From: Termitomyces sp. T153
Taxonomy: Eukaryota; Basidiomycota; Agaricomycetes; Agaricales; Lyophyllaceae
NCBI GenBank assembly: GCA_018296165.2
Contig: JACKQL020000028.1
Location: 124,001-188,000, forward strand
Direction: 5' to 3'
Length of the DNA stretch: 64,000 nt
The translations under genes and the position numbers were made by a program. This document shows, in pieces, positions 33,766 to 44,764 of the stretch. A model generated the notes under the pieces. That model was given only the letters and a program-made list of their open reading frames with translations. It ran no database searches and was not told the origin of the DNA. Position 1 is the stretch's first letter, and every line of letters starts with the position of its first letter.

Positions 33766-33777
33766 AATATCAAGACT
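33766..33777 (+). promoter_or_regulatory. E3 primer-binding site complementary to the LTR transcript start
   Basis: AATATCAAGACT begins two bases after the LTR end and is the exact complement of the 12-base motif at 33093-33104 in the same transcript. This suggests self-primed minus-strand synthesis as known for Tf1 of fission yeast. E4 has the same pair (40599-40610 and 41272-41283, minus strand). Confidence 0.8.
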
Positions 33778-33793
33778 CTACCTTACCCCGTCC

Positions 33794-33910
33794 ATGATGC
33801 CCGCATTATCTCCGCACACACAATCAAATAACTCCAATGTCTATAGTCTACCCGTGCCGGGGAACCCTTATGATTCATACGGCCCTGCCCAATTTGCCGA
33901 GGCACATTGA
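33794..33910 (+). CDS. short gag-like leader ORF of E3
   Basis: 38 codons, MMPALSPHTQSNNSNVYSLP, then VPGNPYDSYGPAQFAEAH and TGA. The PGNPY motif and position 30 bp after the PBS match the E2 gag start (LVPGNPYAPF). The same ORF occurs in E4 (40579-40466, minus strand), also closing at QFAEAH. It is either a truncated gag leader or a small conserved upstream ORF. Confidence 0.5.
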   Translation: MMPALSPHTQSNNSNVYSLPVPGNPYDSYGPAQFAEAH

Positions 33911-36019
33911 GTCGCGGATCTGACACCAAACGTCCCCTCCGCTCTGGTTACTTTCATACAACGGCTCCCCCCACGGACACCCTCCCCAACTCACACCCAA
34001 CTCCCAACCCCTCGCGCAAACCGTTAAATCATCTTCCACCCCACTCTTACACTCTCCACCAACTCCGCTCTCTCGCACAAAGTTGGCCCCGACATCACCC
34101 AAAGAATAACATCCTAAAGCCTGGCGACCATCCGATCAAACGAGCAACAAGGTCTCCGGCACCACGCCAGCCCTCCGACCAACAATAACGCAAACCCACC
34201 GCGGAACAGTCACCCACTGCACGAGGATCGCCAGCTACGAAGAGACCACTGAGAACGCGCTTCCCCAAAGCCCGCCTGTGGATCCACCAGCCCACCAACA
34301 ACCCCAACCACAGGACAAGAACCTCAGACCTAGGCTATGCTCCAACCCCATGACCTGCTTCCGGACCTCGATCGATTGGCCGTCACCTCCGCCCAACAAA
34401 TGAAGGGGCCCCGACTCCCCCGACCCGACCCCGACAACCCCGGAACAAGACCAAAACATCCCCGAGCCTCTAGACGTTAATAAGGAGAACCACGGCACCC
34501 CACTCCCGACAAGGGACAACTCCGGACCACGCCGCTATTTCACCACCCTCCCCCACACAATCCGGGGCCCCCGACAATGAGGACCCTGGACGCCAAAACC
34601 CCCCCGCATGCCACCCCCGAGCTTAAACTCCACCACCAGACTACGCCACCTCCCACGAAGGAATCCCCAGCATAGGAGCCACCCCGAACTAACTATAGGA
34701 AAAAGGACCCTATACGAAGTAGTTCCCTAAGTACTCTAAATTCGCTGACATGTTCATATAAGGGAGGGAGAAGCCCCACCATCATCCAGAAAACGACGAT
34801 GGGCCGTTTAAGCAACCCAACGACCCAAAGGGCACGCGCTCCGATATCCTCAAAGGACCTCCCCCACCTGGCTTGACAACCCAAACAACCCCGCGCCAGC
34901 CCAAAACTGTCCCACCCAGACCCCTCCAAACCCTTCAACACAGCTCCGGACCCTGGCAACACGACCCCAGGGCCTCCGCTCCGACCACAACATTTGACCA
35001 AGAGAACTCACGGCGCCAGCTCGACAATGATGCCCTGGTAGCCCCAACTCCGCAACAGAAATCACCACCCACTCCGAATCCCGCCCCTACACCGGAATAT
35101 GTCCGCCCGAACAGGGACCACATCACCGGAGCCTCCAGAAAAGCGGGCAGTGCCTCTCCCCACTGCCACCCCCACACGTGCAACAATCTCCGGGCCGCTC
35201 CAGAACACAAATGAAGAGTAGCCTCGATCCTGCCACATCTCCCGGGGAGCCCCACTCCAGTGCCTCCCCGCGGCCAACCTCCCCGTGGCCCCAACAACCA
35301 TGAACAACCAACAAACCCCCACCAAGTGACCCTTGAGTCGACTCCGGGACCACCCACTTCTTCCCGATGAAGGAACCACCCACCCCCGAACCTCCGAACT
35401 CGAGGAAGTATCAGAAATACGTAAGACCCCCTTTGTCCGCCTCGGGCTTACCTTTGGTCAGGAGAGCAATATCACATAGATGATCTGGAACCCCAAATTT
35501 TGGCCCCGGACCCGAAGGAACTGGTTGGGATTGATCACCCCGCATCCTACCCCCTCGGTCATCGACACTCCGGAGCATACCAAAGCGCCACCCGAAGCAT
35601 GCCCACCCACAGACGCAACACTCTGGAACATGACCCCGACCCAGACCAACTATACCGCGAGGACGAACCTCGCCTCACCAAACCCCGCTAATGAAAAAGG
35701 CCCCGCCGCCCTCGCCACCAGTGCCGGCATAAGGGCCAGACCATGGGGAGACCCCCATTACCCCCCGCCAACCACACTGCCAAGACAACTAAAGCCCTGA
35801 ACCCGTTGGGCACCGTGAAAGATTCGAAGGTCCACCCTCCACTACCAATATGGCACACGTCCCCTACACCCCCAGTTGGAATTTCCGAGAATCGAACTCA
35901 ATGACACCGCCCGAAATGCCGGGAACCCCCACCGGAGAACTCCCACCACCCCCGCCAGACCTCGGGAGCCCTCCTGCGATGCCCCGCCCCGTCCCGACAA
36001 ACCCCGGGACTAGCCAGCG
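33911..36019 (+). other. E3 internal noncoding region
   Basis: Pro/Ser/Thr-rich readings without a recognisable domain. Near 34700-34760 one piece reads LYEVVP, then KYSKFADMF after a frame change, matching the RT N-terminal linker of E1 ([15 protein letters not shown]). The region therefore descends from an autonomous element by loss of gag and pol, with possible new filler. A Cys/His-containing stretch at about 35160-35190 is not a proper zinc knuckle. Confidence 0.5.
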
Positions 36020-36085
36020 CAGACGGCACTAGCAGGCGTAACCCCCGCCTCTGGACTCACTAGGGATTCAACTCCCTCTCACACC
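36020..36085. repeat. E3 copy of the conserved 3' block
   Basis: Same block as 5041-5105: gacggcactagcaggcgtaa ... agggattcaactccct. The last part can form a 5-bp stem (aggga/tccct) around ttcaac. Confidence 0.45.
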
Positions 36086-36245
36086 CCTGCATGTTTCGCT
36101 TACTTCGCCCTCATACAAAACTAAAATCTCACTTCACACGCCCAGGGACCAAGAAAGAACATGTTCGCATACAAAAAATTATATATACAATAGGCGGGGG
36201 AGGCAGCAAGTCCGAGAGCGACAAGAAACAAGGCCCACGCCCATC

Positions 36246-37376
36246 TCACTCCCTCCCCGGACCCCCCGGCAACCCAACCCCCAGGTCGACCTCCATCTGG
36301 GCCCGCACCACCGCTAAGATCTCCACCAACCCCGGCAATGCCTCCCCCGCGTCGGCCGCCACCTCCCACCACGACCCCGGGGCCACCGCATTGCGCCGCC
36401 GATGCCCCGCCAACAACCTCTCCAATCGCGCCATCCCCTGCTGCAACTCCGGAGGCTGGACTGCGGACCCCTGCGTCAACCCATCCTGAATCGACGTGAA
36501 CGCTGCAGAGGCACCGTCCAAGAGGACCTGATGCTCCCGCACCCAGCCTAAACCCAGAAAATGAACCGTCAATAATGAACGGAGGAACGGGAGACAACTC
36601 ACGAAGGATCCCCGCGCGACCCAAGGCGGCCTCGTTGGCCAACCAATCCTCCCTCCGCCTCACCGCCTCCAGCTCCACCCACAATGCATCCCCCTCCGGA
36701 ACTCGTCCCCGCCCCTCCGCTTCCCCCGTGGGCTGCCCCTCCACCTGCGCCAGACGCTCCCGCAAACCCCGCACCTCTAGCGCTCGCTCCGTTGCCATGC
36801 GCACCGAAGTATTCCTCTCCCGCTCCATCACTTCCTTCTCCGTCCGCGCCGCGTCACGATCCTCCCTCGCCCGTCGGAGCTCACCCTCCCATACTGCCAA
36901 CGACGTCGTCAAGGCCTCCACCTGCTTGCAGAGGAAGACCTCCGTGATTGAAGGAATTGGCGTGGGGGGACTTGATGACCGTTCCGAGGGGACGCCCGGG
37001 ACAGGAGAAAAGAGGGAGGACTCTGGAGGCCCCGCCGACAACTCGCGCCCATGCGGCCTCTTGCTGGGTCCCGCCCCCGAGGGCGGGGAGGCTTGACGCT
37101 TCCCCCAAACCATCGCCGAGGATGCCCCCTTCCCCTTTGGCAACGCGGGACGAAACTTGGTCCATTTCGGAACCCCCGGAAAATCCACTACTACTACCAT
37201 GGACGACTCTAAGGGAGCCCCGTCAATCATCCCGAAAAGAAAGGTCGACAACACTCACGACTCTGGTCCCTGACGCTACCCCGGCGCCGATGCTCGAACT
37301 CCTCACCCCCACTATCGTACACCACCACCTCGTCCAAATTGGCGGGAGAGACTACTGGAACGCTGGGGGAAGACAT
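36246..37376 (-). CDS. opposite-strand gene of E3 (Cys-less type), probably intact
   Basis: Exon 1 from ATG 37376: MSSPSVPVVSPANLDEVVVY ... RGSVRDQS. Intron 1 is about 55 bp (GTGAGTGTTG...CCCTTAG, with branch-like TTGAC). Exon 2 opens SSMVVVVDFPGVPKWTKF and includes GKRQASPPSGAGPSKRPHG, a long heptad-rich Glu/Arg region (VEALTTSLAVWEGELRRARE ... RGLRERLAQVEGQ) and DWLANEAALGRAGILR. Intron 2 begins GTGAGTTGTC near 36601. Exon 3 (GLGWVREHQVLLDGASAAF ... MARLERLLAGHRRRN ... VDLGVGLPGGPGRE) ends at 36246. I see no stop within these exons, so a protein of about 330-340 residues could be made. It lacks the Cys cluster of E1/E2 but shares the Ser/Pro N-terminus, basic segment, coiled-coil-like region and C-terminal module. 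Function unknown. Confidence 0.68.
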
Positions 37377-37586
37377 GACAAAATTTGGGAAACCCCGGGG
37401 CACGCCCAAAGCTTTGAATTGATTGAGGAGGACCCTGACGAAACGGCGGCCGTGCTTCAACTTCGTCTCCCATGCCGCTATCACTCGCTGCAGATTGATC
37501 AATATTGCTCGGCTTTGACTCCCACGCCCGCCAATCCCCATCCTGCCCCCGCGTCTCGAAGGGTCTCGATGCTGAAAGGGGGGTGA

Positions 37587-38740
37587 TGTCACGACCCGTT
37601 CCCCGAAACCCCGCACATCGTCCATCAACCCCCCAAACCCCCAAAGGGACCCCCAACGCTCCGCCGAACTTCCGCCCATGCCCCGTGCCTACTTTGGCTA
37701 ACTCCGACGCCTCCCCGGCTAACTCTGACGGCCCCCTGGCCAACTTCGGTGCCTGCCCCGCAGCCACTGACACTTACCCTGGGCCTTCCGAACCCTGAGA
37801 ACCACCCCCGCTGTTCCCGATCTTCACCACCCATCATCAACTCAACACCCTGGTTCCTCCAACCTATTTCGGAGTATTACGACAACCTCAGGGCAACCTG
37901 CGTTCTCCAATGATCCCATCAACGTATCAGCGCGGCACGATCCTTGATCACAACCGACACCCGCCCCCTCCGTCGAGCTCTGCCAAGCCCCGCCGCCACA
38001 GCCGATGTACCCCAAAGTCCTCCAGTAGTCAGTATATAAGTCATCGAGTAGCTCTTTGTACCCTAGTCTTGATATTGCTTAACGTTACCTATGGTCTGAT
38101 TGTTTCCTTCTTGTGTCTTGTGTCTCGTTTCCTTATCTCGGCCTCCCGGTCTCACCTCAGTCTCCCGGTCTTATCTCAGTCTCCCAGTCTTGTCTCATCT
38201 CCATTTTGTTATTGTTCTCGTTATCGTTTCGTATCTCTATTCGAATCTACTCTTGTCCTATATCAACCCCATCCCATTTCGTCTGACGCTGTCTCGGTGA
38301 CTCCGTCCAACCATTGTGCCCAAGTCTTCATCGACCTTAATGACCTCACAAACTCCACGGTTACGATTACGGACCCCGACACTCCTTTACCAGGTCCAAA
38401 CCTCACTCTTTGCTCGGTCCCGGACTCCATCAGTTCCAAATGATCTCCCCTCAAACCCCGGCTCCGTTCCCATTGATCACACAGCCACCTACTCCCTTGC
38501 TTCCGCAAATCTCCCATACGGCCTTCTGCCTGAACCCCGCCAAGACCGTCTCGTCTCCTCACAATCCAACTTCTCCGGACCTTCCCGGATCTGTCTGGAT
38601 CACATTCCCCCAACTACCCACACGAGCCACCAGGGCCCGGAACGTCTTCGAGTGTTTGGTTACCAGTGCAAGGGGATCACACCCGCCTAGTAAGGACTCG
38701 CCCAGTGCAGCTGAGCCCCCGGGGTCAGCGGAACCTGACA
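37587..38740 (+). repeat. E3 3' LTR (1154 bp)
   Basis: Preceded by gaaaggggggtga (purine tract). Starts TGTCACGACCCG, ends GGAACCTGACA, followed by GGGAA. Confidence 0.95.
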
Positions 38741-40465
38741 GGGAAGATGGTTGTTTACGATTGTTGGGGGGCGGCGGGGAGGTTGGTCGTGGGGAGGCAC
38801 TGGAGTGGGACTCCCCGGGAGTCATGGCAGGGTTGAGGCAACTCTTCCTTCGTGTTCCGGAGCAGCCCAGAGATTGTTGCAAATGCGGGGGTGGCAGTGG
38901 GGAGAGGCACTGCTCACTTCTTGGGGAAGGCATCAGCAACCTTTAGGGTACTCCAAGAGATTACTTTGCATGTGGCCTGCTTCTGAGTACTCCAAAGAGG
39001 ATACTTCGTATGTGGCTTGCTTCTGGGTGCTCCGATGATGTGGTCCCTGTTCAACGGACATATTCCAGCATAGGGGCGGGATTCGGAGTGGGTGGTGATT
39101 TATGTTGTGGAGTTGGGGCTATCAGGGCATCGTTGTTGGGCTGGCACCATGAGTCCTCTCAATCAAATGTTGTAGTCGGAGCAGAGGCCCTGGAGTTGTG
39201 TTGCCAGGGTCCAGAGCTGTGTCGAGGGGTTTGGAGGGGGTCGGAGGGGTGGGTTGGGCAGTTTTGGGCTGGCATGGGGTTGTTTGGGTCGTCGAGCCAG
39301 GTGGGGGAGGTCCTTTAAGGATATTGGAGCATATGCCCTTTGGGTTGTCAGGTCACTTGAATGGCTGATCGACGTTCTCTGGATGGTGGTGGGGCTTCTC
39401 CCTCCCTTATATGAACATGTCAGTGAATTTAGAGGATTTAGGGGAACTACTTCATATAGGGTCCTTTTTCCTATAGTTAGTTCAGGGTGGCTCCTATGCT
39501 GGGAGTTCCTTTGTGGGAGGTGGCAGAGTCTGGTGGTGGAGTTTAGGTTCGGGGGTGGCATGCGGGGAGGTTTGGCGTCTAGGGTCCTCATTGTCAGGGG
39601 TTCCAGATTGTGTGGGGGAAGGTGGTGAAATAGCAGCGCAGTCTGGAGTTGTCCCTTGTTGAGAGTGGGGTGCCGTGGTTCTCCTCGTTAACTTTGGGGT
39701 TGTGCTTTAGGCGGTGGGGTGGAGGGTGTGTAGCCGTTCTTTTCCTGACTGTCTAGAGGCTTGGGGATGTCTTGGTCTTGTTCTGGAGTTGTCGGGGTCA
39801 GGTTGGAGGTGTCGGGGCCCCTTTATTTGTTGGGCAGAGGTGACGGCCAAAATGACCAAGGTCTGGAAGCAGGTTCTGGGGTTGGAGCGTAGCCTAGGTC
39901 TGGGGTTCTTGCTCTGTTGTTGGGGTTGTTGGGTTTGAGCTTGATTTTGGTAGTTTTGGGGCTAGTTGTCGGAGGGCATAGTTCCTCGGGGGTGATTGGG
40001 GTGAGGGTCAGGTGGTCAATAGTAGGGTTCAGTGATGTTGTTGGTGATTAGTCGCATTTGTCAGTCTGTGGGGTTGCTAGTGGGTTGGTGGATCCACAGG
40101 TGGGCTTCAGGGAAGCATGTTCTCAGTGGTCTCATTGTGGCTGGCGATCCTTTGTGCAATAGGTGACAGTTTTGTGGCAGGTTGGCATTATTGTTTGTTG
40201 GGGGGTTGGCACAGTGCTGGAGACTTTGTTGCTCATTTGGTCGGATGGTTGCCAGGTTTTGGAATGCTGTTCTTTGGGTGACATTGGGGTCAACTTTGTG
40301 CGAGGGAACGGAGTTGGCGGAGAGGGTAAGGGTGGGTTGGGGGATGATTTGATGGTTTGTGCAAGGGGTTGGAGGTTGGGTGTGAGTTGGGGAGGGTGTC
40401 CATGGGGGGAGCCATTGTATGGATGTAACCAGAGTGGAGGGGACGTTTGGTGTTGGATCTGCAAC

Positions 40466-40579
40466 TCAATGTGCCTCGGCAAATTGGGCAGGGCCATATG
40501 AATCATAAGAGTTTCCAGGCACGGGTAGACCATAGACATCGGAGTTATTTGATTGTATGTGCGGAGATAATGCGGGCAT
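40466..40579 (-). CDS. short gag-like leader ORF of E4
   Basis: ATG at 40579 on the minus strand: MPALSPHIQSNNSDVYGLPV ... YGPAQFAEAH then stop. Same size and ending as the E3 ORF. Conservation of both frame and stop in two copies argues that the stop predates their divergence. Confidence 0.45.
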   Translation of the reverse strand: MPALSPHIQSNNSDVYGLPVPGNSYDSYGPAQFAEAH

Positions 40580-40611
40580 CACGGACGGGGTAAGGTAGAG
40601 TCTTGATATTA

Positions 40612-41779
40612 TGTCAGGTTCCGCTGACCTTGGGGGCTCAGCTGCACTGGGCGAGTCCTTACTAGGTGGGTGTGATCCCTTTGCACTGGCAACCAAACAC
40701 TTGAAAGCATTCTGGGCACTGATGGCTTGTGCAGATAGTCAGTGGGATGTGATCCAGACAGATCCAGGGAGGTCCAGAAAAGTCAGATTGCAAGGAAATG
40801 GGACAGGCTTGGTGGGGTTCAGGCAGAAGACTGTATGGGAGATTTGTAGAAGCGAAGGAGTAGGCGGCTACACGATCAATGGGAGCAGAGCTGGGGTTTG
40901 ATGGAAGATCAATTGGAGTTGATGGAGTCCGGGACAGAACAAAGAGCGGGGTTTGGGTCTGGAAAAGAGTGTCGGAGTTCATAATTGTAATTGCGGAGTT
41001 TGTGAGGTCATTAAGGTTGAGGAAGGCTTGGGCACTATGGTCAGACAGAGTCACCGAGACTGCATCGGACAAAATGAAATGGGGTCGATATGGAACAAGA
41101 GTAGATTTGAGTGGAGATATGAAACGGCGACGAGAATGATAACAAAATGGAGACAAGACAAGACTGGGAGACTGAGACAAGACCGGGAGACTGAGAGTAA
41201 GGAAAACAAAACACAAAACATGAAACGCAAAACACAAGAAGGAAACAATCAGACCATAGGTAACGTTAAGCAATATCAAGACTAGAGTACAAAGAGCTAC
41301 TCGACATCTTATATACTGACTACCAGAGAACTTTGGGGTACGTCAGCTGCGGCGGCGGGGCTTGGCGGAGCTCGATGGAGTGGGCAGGTGTTGGTTGCGA
41401 TTGAGGGTCAGGCCATGCTGATACGTTGATGGGATCATTTGGGAATGCGGGTTGCCCCAAGGTTGTCATGATACTCCAGAATGGGTTGGAGGAACCAGGG
41501 TGTTGAGTTGATGATGGGTGGCGAAGATCGGGAACAGCAGAGGTGGTTCTCGGGGTTCGGGAGATCCAGGGTAAGTGTCAGTGGCTGCGGGGAAGGCGTC
41601 AAAGTTGGCCAGGGGGCCATCAGAGTTAGCCAGGGAGGCGTCGGAGTTAGCCAAGGTTGCGTTGGGGCTAACCAAAATGGGCGCAGGGCATGGGTGGAAG
41701 TTCAGCGGAGCGTTGGGGGTTTTGGGGAATCGGGAGGTTGCTGGATGATGTGCGGGGGTCCAGGGGATGGGTCGTGACA
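40612..41779 (-). repeat. E4 5' LTR (1168 bp)
   Basis: Runs from tgtcaggttccgctgac to gggtcgtgaca, followed by GGCAG (41780-41784). The start motif lies at 41272-41283. The PBS is at 40599-40610. Confidence 0.93.
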
Positions 41780-41784
41780 GGCAG

Positions 41785-42142
41785 CATACAAATCCATGCA
41801 AGAATGCATATGGTTGCATATGCTACTAAAGGCGATTGGATGGAATGGCAAAACCTACTACAATGTTCTGTGATAACAAGGCTGCCATCTCACTGTCTGA
41901 AGACCCCACGGCCCATGCTAGAGTCAAACACTTTGACATAAAGTATCACTTTATTTGTGAACAAGCAGAGAATGGCAAACTGACTATCAAATACATTAAT
42001 ACCTGAGACAATGTCGCCAACATATTTACAAAAGCATTGCCCAGGCCCCTGTTCCTTTGATTGCACCAGATGTTAGCAGTAATGTAGTGTGCCACAGTCC
42101 CATGCATGAGGAGTTGAGGTCTTGTCTGCAGTAAGGGAGAGT
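41785..42142 (+). pseudogene. Ty1/copia RNase H, second part
   Basis: Continues SLCEAEYMA from 28487: AYKSMQECIWLHMLLKAIGW (two frames), DNKAAISLSEDPTAHARVKH, FDIKYHFICEQAENGKLTIK, DNVANIFTKALPRPLF, the standard copia C-terminus. It ends before a purine tract gtaagggagag at 42132-42142. Confidence 0.85.
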
Positions 42143-42250
42143 GTTAGGATCCTGCGGACATGACAGGTGTGAAGAGTACCACATACACAATTGACTGTGG
42201 CCACTATGGGCCACCAACTGCTTTGTCTGTCTATTTACATATACTACCCA
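42143..42250 (+). repeat. start of copia 3' LTR, truncated
   Basis: Tgttaggatcctgcgg follows the purine tract directly, as expected for a copia LTR (TGTTAG...). It runs only about 100 bp before the first Helitron-like module begins (about 42250). Confidence 0.6.
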
Positions 42251-43800
42251 CCATATACAACCACAAGCTACACCTCATGCCTTTGGCATGGGCCTGTAGC
42301 TCTTGCTTCATCCCAGACCCAACCTCACTTCATTCAGTTAGGTCCTTGATATCCTAACTCAATGCTTCATCCCAGACCCAACCTCACTTTGTTCAGTTAG
42401 GTCTTTGTATTTCTAACTCAATGCTTCATCCCAGACCCAACCTCAAACCTCATCTCTTTCACTATGCTGACTTTGGTCTTTCTTTTTTCAATTGATGTCT
42501 CAATAGTCCTGTTATTGTCAATGTCAGTAGATATAAGTCTTTAACATAATGCTGAAATCCAGACCAAACTTGACTTAACTTAGTTAGGTTCTCAATATTC
42601 CAACTCTTCCAAGTGATTATCATTCAATAAATCATCTTGAACATACTTGAAAATTTAGAAACATTGATCAATCAAAGTCTCCTCCATCTTCTGTCCTCTT
42701 TTTACTCATACACTTTATTGAAGAGCATGTTTGACAATTTTCTAACATCAAAATATACTAAAGAGAAAGAAATCAGGGAAAGTAGCCTGAATAATGAGAT
42801 ATCTATAATCTCATTTATGGTATCACTACATGGTACTGATACTTAGCAATCAGGTTTTCAAAATCCCTTTCCAATACTCCATCTAATCAAGATTTATTAC
42901 ACATCACACCTCTGTTTTCTTCAACTCAATATATCTGACATACAATCATTTAATTACAAACTATACACTTTCAAATCAGAAAGCCTGTGGATCCTCAGAA
43001 ACAGAAGCTAGCCTACAGCTATCAGTAATCCAACTTATCAGAACATACATATATGTCATAGTAGACCTCCTGTTCCAGTCTCTTAACAGAGGACTATCAA
43101 CTTTACACAATCTATATAAATACTACCTTCTGAAGATTTTTCCATCTCAAAACAATCTTTAATGCTGTCTCCACCAATAGTTCCATTAGCATAATAAATT
43201 CAACCCACCATTCTTGTTCAGAGGCTGTCATAATGTAGTCAAATATCCATTGAGAGCAGGAAAGGTTGGAGATGATCAGGAGTAAGTTGACTCTAAGTAT
43301 AAGAACTGATTACTGTTATAAGAATACACACTTTCAAGTCTGAACACACACCTTGAAATCAGAAAGCCAGCAATCAGCCACAGTCCAAGGATAGCCTCAC
43401 TTTGTTTGGTTGAGGATTTGATTTTACAATTGAATGAAGAATAAGTAGAAGCTTTCAAGAGTCAGAGAAACACTTTATACCACTTCTTTGGCCATTTTTG
43501 ATCATGGATTTCATTGTTCTGGACTTTCTTTCTTTCCCAAAGAACAGCCAGAAGTGTTGTTTGAAGAGGTACATTAAAAGACAGTACATTTCACATAAGT
43601 CATGCCTGAAAAAGGCTGAAAATTGTCTGAAATATCAATCTTAATGGCTCAAAAAAACAATAGATTCATGCTATCAACCAAAGCTGTCTGTTATGCCATT
43701 TTTTTCCCCATTCAAAGTGCGAAAAACAGCCAAGTTACCCAGAAAGGAAGGTTCTTGGTCAGCCTTACTAAGCAGAAAAGTCGTCGCATTTTTCCCAGGA
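42250..43800 (-). mobile_element. Helitron-like module D (non-autonomous)
   Basis: Terminal hairpin at 42266-42301 (CATGCC-TTTG-GGCATG core with AGCTAC/GTAGCT outer stem), 2-3 copies of the ~58-bp repeat to about 42470, then ~1.3 kb of AT-rich spacer without a gene. The spacer is closely matched at 46790-48170 in module C (for example catgtttgacaattttctaa and gaagatttttccatctcaaa). The module is oriented as for the helicases (minus), hairpin at its 3' end. Confidence 0.55.
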
Positions 43801-43823
43801 GTCGTCCCATATATTACAACCAC

Positions 43824-44440
43824 GAGCTACGCCCCGTGCCTTCGGCACGGGCCTGTAGCTCTTGCTTCATCCCAGACCCAACCTCACTTCGTTCGGTTAG
43901 GTCCTCGATATTCTACTCAATGCTTCATCCCAAACCCAACCTCACTTCGTTCGGTTAGGTCCTTGTATATCAAACTTAATGCTTCATCCCAGACCCAACC
44001 TCACTTCGTTCGGTTAGGTCTTTGTATTTCAAACTTAATGCTCATTCCCAGACCCAACCTCACTTCGTTCAGTTAGGTCCTTGTATTTCAAACTTAATGC
44101 TTCATCCCAGACCCAACCTCACTTTGTTCGGTTAGGTCTTTGTATTTCAAACTCAATGCTAATTTCCAGACCCAACCTCACTTTGTTCGGTTAGGTCCTT
44201 GTATTTCAAACTTAATGCTTCATCCCAGACCCAACCTCACTTTGTTCGGTTAGGTCTTTGTATTTCAAACTCAATGCTAATTTCCAGACCCAACCTCACT
44301 TTGTTCGGTTAGGTCCTTGTATTTCAAACTTAATGCTTCATCCCAGACCCAACCTCACTTCGTTCGGTTAGGTCTTTGTATTTCAAACTCAATGCTAATT
44401 TCCAGACCCAACCTCACTTCGTTCAGTTAGGTCTTTGTAT
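43824..44440. repeat. module A: terminal hairpin and ~58-bp repeat array
   Basis: Hairpin 43824-43861: GAGCTAC ... CCGTGCC-TTCG-GCACGG ... GTAGCTC. Then about ten tandem repeats of a ~58-bp unit: ttcatcccagacccaacctc, acttcgttcggttaggtcc, then ttgtatttcaaac and tcaatgc. Inside each unit CCTCAC and GTTAGG can pair around a ttcg-containing loop. Alternate units fall into two subtypes (cttcatccc and ctaatttcc starts), showing higher-order amplification. Confidence 0.75.
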
Positions 44441-44764
44441 TTTGTTGACCAAGTGTTGCTTTTCTCTTACAATTCAATACACTGAGATTTCATCTATAAA
44501 CCAATCATGTATCTATATTACATTATGAACAAAATACTACAATGTCCACTGGTATATATTAGAGATGCTGAAAATTAAATTATAAAAGTTAGTACTAACC
44601 AACCAATTATTTAAACTGTCACACTTACATTTGTAAACCATTAAGAATATCTATACTACATAGTCCAGCTATAGACATTAGGTGCTGAAGTTCATAGAAG
44701 TTAGCAATTTTTTGCTTGAATCCAACAAAACTCACACTTACATTTGTAAACCATTCAAGATTTC

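Larger units (their letters stand above)
32615..38740 (+). mobile_element. E3: pol-less gypsy-lineage element nested in E4
   Basis: LTRs at 32615-33764 and 37587-38740 flank a 3.8-kb internal region without RT, RNase H or integrase. GGGAA at 32610-32614 and 38741-38745 is a perfect 5-bp duplication, and joining the flanks restores E4 collinearity. The LTRs differ at only scattered sites and the element is CpG-rich, so insertion is recent relative to E2. It retains the PBS, purine tract (about 37573-37583), a 38-codon gag-like start and the opposite-strand gene. Confidence 0.95.
28488..41779 (-). mobile_element. E4: pol-less gypsy-lineage element, split by E3
   Basis: 3' LTR 28488-29678, internal 29679-32614 and 38746-40611 (about 4.8 kb), 5' LTR 40612-41779. 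Both outer ends carry GGCAG (28483-28487 and 41780-41784), a perfect 5-bp duplication in the copia gene. The internal region has a short gag-like start (40579-40466), long Pro/Ser/Thr-rich but domain-free sequence with a remnant of the RT linker (near 39475: LYEVVP...), and an opposite-strand gene. No RT, RNase H or integrase is present, so it must have moved with enzymes from a relative such as E1. Confidence 0.9.

Noticed and set aside
35160..35200. A gag zinc knuckle in E3
   Set aside because: Cys and His residues are present, but not in C-x2-C-x4-H-x4-C spacing.
36020..36085. A genuine tRNA gene at the conserved block
   Set aside because: The T-arm-like stem has a 6-base loop, no acceptor stem pairs, and no anticodon arm forms.
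43862..44440. Regularly spaced repeats that could suggest a CRISPR array
   Set aside because: Units are contiguous tandem copies of the whole ~58-bp repeat with no unique spacers, and the genome is eukaryotic.
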